Of a stretch of DNA of 64,000 bases, positions 61,633 to 64,000 are shown piece by piece. Every line of letters begins with the position of its first letter. Position 1 is the stretch's first letter. Made by a program: the position numbers and the translations under genes. Origin of the DNA: Lamellibrachia columna (taxonomy: Eukaryota; Annelida; Polychaeta; Sabellida; Siboglinidae); contig OY759263.1 in assembly GCA_963662155.1 (NCBI GenBank), positions 39,990,544 to 40,054,543 of the forward strand. The letters are read 5' to 3'. The notes beneath the pieces are model-generated. The model did not search any database. It was not told the DNA's origin and was given only the letters and a program-made list of their open reading frames with translations.

Positions 61633-61956
61633 CACTCCACTGTTCAAGACGATTGTCCAACCAGGGGACCCACTCCACTGTTCAAGACGATTGTCCAACC
61701 AGGGGACCCACTCCACTGCTCAAGACGATTGTCCAACCAGGGGACCCACTCCACTGTTCAAGACGATTGTCCAACCAGCGGACCCACTCCACTGCTCAAG
61801 ACGATTGTCCAACCAGGGGACCCACTCCACTGTTCAAGACGATTGTCCAACCAGGGGACCCACTCCACTGTTCAAGACGATTGTCCAACCAGGGGACCCA
61901 CTCCACTGTTCAAGACGATTGTCCAACCAGGGGACACACTCCCCTGCTCAAGACGG
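61633..61956. repeat. 38-bp tandem array (about 8.5 copies)
   Basis: The unit is cactccactgttcaagacga followed by ttgtccaaccaggggacc (38 bp). Copies differ by one or two bases, and the last has more changes. 38 is not a multiple of 3, and three plus-strand frames remain open through it, giving overlapping frames of 103 to 168 codons that I do not regard as genes. Confidence 0.96.
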
Positions 61957-62018
61957 TCGTCTGATGGGGGATTGCTGGCACTTTCACTTTCACGAGAATG
62001 TACAGTATTCCGGTACCG

Positions 62019-62195
62019 CTGAACATTCGGGTTTCCTTAAACACTACGGTTGTTTAGTTCACTGAACATTCGGGTTTCCTTAAATACTACGGTTGTTTAG
62101 TTCACTGAACATTCGGGTTTCCTTAAACACTACGGTTGTTTAGTTCACTGAACATTCGGGTTTCCTTAAATACTACGGTTGTTTAGTTCACTGAA
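62019..62195. repeat. 43-bp tandem array (four copies)
   Basis: The unit ctgaacattcgggtttcctt, aaacactacggttgtttagt, tca repeats four times, with aaacac and aaatac forms alternating. The alternation suggests an 86-bp dimer was duplicated. Confidence 0.96.
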
Positions 62196-62450
62196 AATAT
62201 ATCTGTCCTGTTGTGTGATGTTCAAGGCTATAGTTCTTGGATAAATACATGATGATGGCCCCAGTTCCCTTCTATGTGATTTTGGAGTTTACCTTCTCCT
62301 TGACTAGTTGCTCGTCACAGCTCGAGAACCCGTCCTTGCTAGTTGTTCACAGTTGGGCACTGGAATAGTGAATGTCGGGAAATGTCCACACATTGGTGGA
62401 CCATGTACACTATATCTATATCTGTAGTGCAGATCGGGTAGGTTAGCCTA
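62196..62450. other. Unique spacer
   Basis: About 250 bp of single-copy sequence with no recognisable feature. Confidence 0.4.
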
Positions 62451-62454
62451 ATGT

Positions 62455-62862
62455 CTATGGAGAGGCTTTGTAAAAGCAGCTGATGCATGTGCACCCATCA
62501 TAGAGTCTTGTTTACTGAGAGACTTTGTACCAGCAGGTGAGGCATGTGCACCCACGAGCATAGAGTCTTGTCTATTGAGATACGTTGTACCAGCAGGTGC
62601 GGCATGTGCACCCACGAGCATAGAGTCTTGTCTATTGAGATACGTTGTACCAGCAGGTGAGGCATGTGCACCCACGAGCATAGAGTCTTGTCTATTGAGA
62701 TACGTTGTACCAGCAGGTGAGGCATGTGCACCCACGAGCATAGAGTCTTGTCTATTGAGATACGTTGTACCAGCAGGTGAGGCATGTGCACCCACGAGCA
62801 TAGAGTCTTGTCTATTGAGATACGTTGTACCAGCAGGTGAGGCATGTGCACCGCTGAGCCGT
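62455..62862. repeat. 60-bp tandem array (about 6.8 copies)
   Basis: The unit is gagatacgttgtaccagcag, gtgaggcatgtgcacccacg, agcatagagtcttgtctatt (60 bp). Inner copies are nearly identical, and the first two and the last are diverged. Because 60 is 20 codons, frames on both strands stay open with 20-residue repeats, for example HASPAGTTYLNRQDSMLVGA on the minus strand. No signal peptide or family motif is seen. Confidence 0.96.
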
Positions 62863-63102
62863 TTCACTCTCAAAGAGGGAGCTAGTTGACAGGTAACACC
62901 AGACCGGAGAGGTCAGCACATTTGAGAAGGACTGATCGAGGATTAGTTGTGGCGAAGCTCATGTTGTGTGCTGTGTTGTCCCCAGGATTAACGAAGACGT
63001 CACCGGCAAGCAGGAGGATATAGAACAGATTGAATGATGGGCCACGCTATGATTTTTAAAGCCATTTTCGATGCGTGCACAGACGAAGACAAGACAGACG
63101 CA

Positions 63103-63207
63103 CAACTGATCGTGTTGTTGTTTGTAGGCATTGCCGACACACGGCCGCACTCAACTGATCGTGTTGTTGTTTGTAGGCATTGCCGACACACGGCCGCACT
63201 CAACTGC
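63103..63207. repeat. 49-bp direct repeat (2.2 copies)
   Basis: caactgatcgtgttgttgtt through cggccgcact occurs at 63103 and again at 63152, with a partial third start. Copies look identical. Confidence 0.95.
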
Positions 63208-63603
63208 CACCAAAGTAATTTTTTTTAGTTCGTTTTATTTATCTCAGCAAATTAGATGCTGGAGTTAGTGGACATATCTCTGTCATATCAAAACTACTAC
63301 GGAAATATCTATGGAAATATCTATGCCTATCCGAGATTAGATATGTTTAACGAACACCTCTCGCTATTTCAACTGACCTCATATACGGGGTTAGTTGAAA
63401 CACTTGTAGTATATCACTGAAGTATTCCAGTTGTGTCGATATACATATATCTGTTATCAACATATCGTTTGATAGATATGTCTTTCCCCAATTTGGATAT
63501 CTGAGATTATGTAGTAACAAAAAAAATATAAATACTTACCAATGCTATTAACACCGACATAACACAAATTAACTAACAAGATGTATATAACAACTGACAA
63601 CAC

Positions 63604-63636
<33 letters not shown>

Positions 63637-64000
63637 GCTAACTAACAACTAACACCACTTAGTTGTTACTTAATATGAAATGTGCGTCTCAATAACTAAA
63701 TAGTGCGTCTCCAATGGTGCACGCATCGTTCGCCTACTGATGGCCTATGTGTACGTATGTTTAACTCACCCCGGTGACAATGTTTCAACAAACCGCGCCA
63801 CGGTCGCCGCAATTCAAGACTTGCGTGACGCTATTACATTTCTTTTATTGTAAAGGTGTCCTGGATACCATTACACAACTTTGATAATCTAATCTACATA
63901 TGACTCCAGGCCTAGTATGAATAAGAAGACAACGTTCACAGGCGACGTTTTGTGTAACTCAATCCTAAACAAATAACCTGTGTAGTTTTATGCGTTCACG
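63208..64000. other. Unique sequence with a small hairpin and a (CTAA)n tract
   Basis: No gene is recognised. An inverted repeat of 12 nt with one mismatch lies at 63367-63378 and 63389-63400 (tttcaactgacc and ggttagttgaaa). A (CTAA)n microsatellite of about 45 bp lies at 63604-63648. Confidence 0.5.
63604..63648. repeat. (CTAA)n microsatellite
   Basis: About eleven near-perfect tetranucleotide units with one g interruption (ctagctaa). Confidence 0.95.

Noticed and set aside
61516..62065. Plus-strand frames of 103 to 168 codons over the 38-bp array.
   Set aside because: They are three overlapping frames of one repeat, with no conserved motif.

Overview
The window is metazoan nuclear DNA, most likely from a marine invertebrate; the phylum cannot be fixed from the sequence. 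The evidence is a spliced SLC12-family transporter gene with GT/AG introns, a CR1-type non-LTR retrotransposon carrying an esterase-like ORF1, a hAT transposase remnant, long (TA)n tracts, and about two thirds of the window in tandem repeats. I recognise no bacterial or organellar genes, rRNA, tRNA or CRISPR.

The one cellular gene is SLC12A8 on the minus strand. Six coding exons can be placed to the base: 39475-39287, 37389-37249, 36901-36710, 36074-35957, 35337-35224 and 24614-24413. The splice phases (0, 0, 0, 1, 1, 2) join without conflict into about 319 residues, from the N-terminus through the sixth membrane segment. The rest of the gene lies beyond position 1.

Layout: 1-24435 is a 28-bp array of about 870 copies filling intron 6. 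24413-24614 is exon 6. 24615-35066 is a 47-bp array of about 220 copies filling almost all of intron 5. 35067-39475 holds exons 5 to 1 with short introns and three smaller arrays. 39476-47100 is 5' flank or 5' intron, with (TA)n tracts and a hAT fragment. 47139-54585 is a 61-bp array of about 122 copies. 55670-56420 is a decayed reverse-transcriptase fragment. 56815-59890 is a CR1-like element lacking its RT core. 60980-63650 is a cluster of small arrays.

The central observation is that the two giant intronic arrays were made from the splice junctions of the exon between them. Each 47-bp unit is the first 36 nt of exon 6 plus 11 nt of 3' splice site. Each 28-bp unit is the last 23 nt of exon 6 plus the first 5 nt of its 5' splice site. 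A third array does the same at exon 3 (23 nt of exon plus 7 nt of acceptor). One 202-nt exon is therefore embedded in hundreds of copies of its own acceptor on one side and its own donor on the other. Separately, the 61-bp array appears to be an amplified fragment of a reverse-transcriptase motif. How splicing finds the true exon, and whether repeat units are used as microexons or recursive splice sites, are the questions this locus raises.
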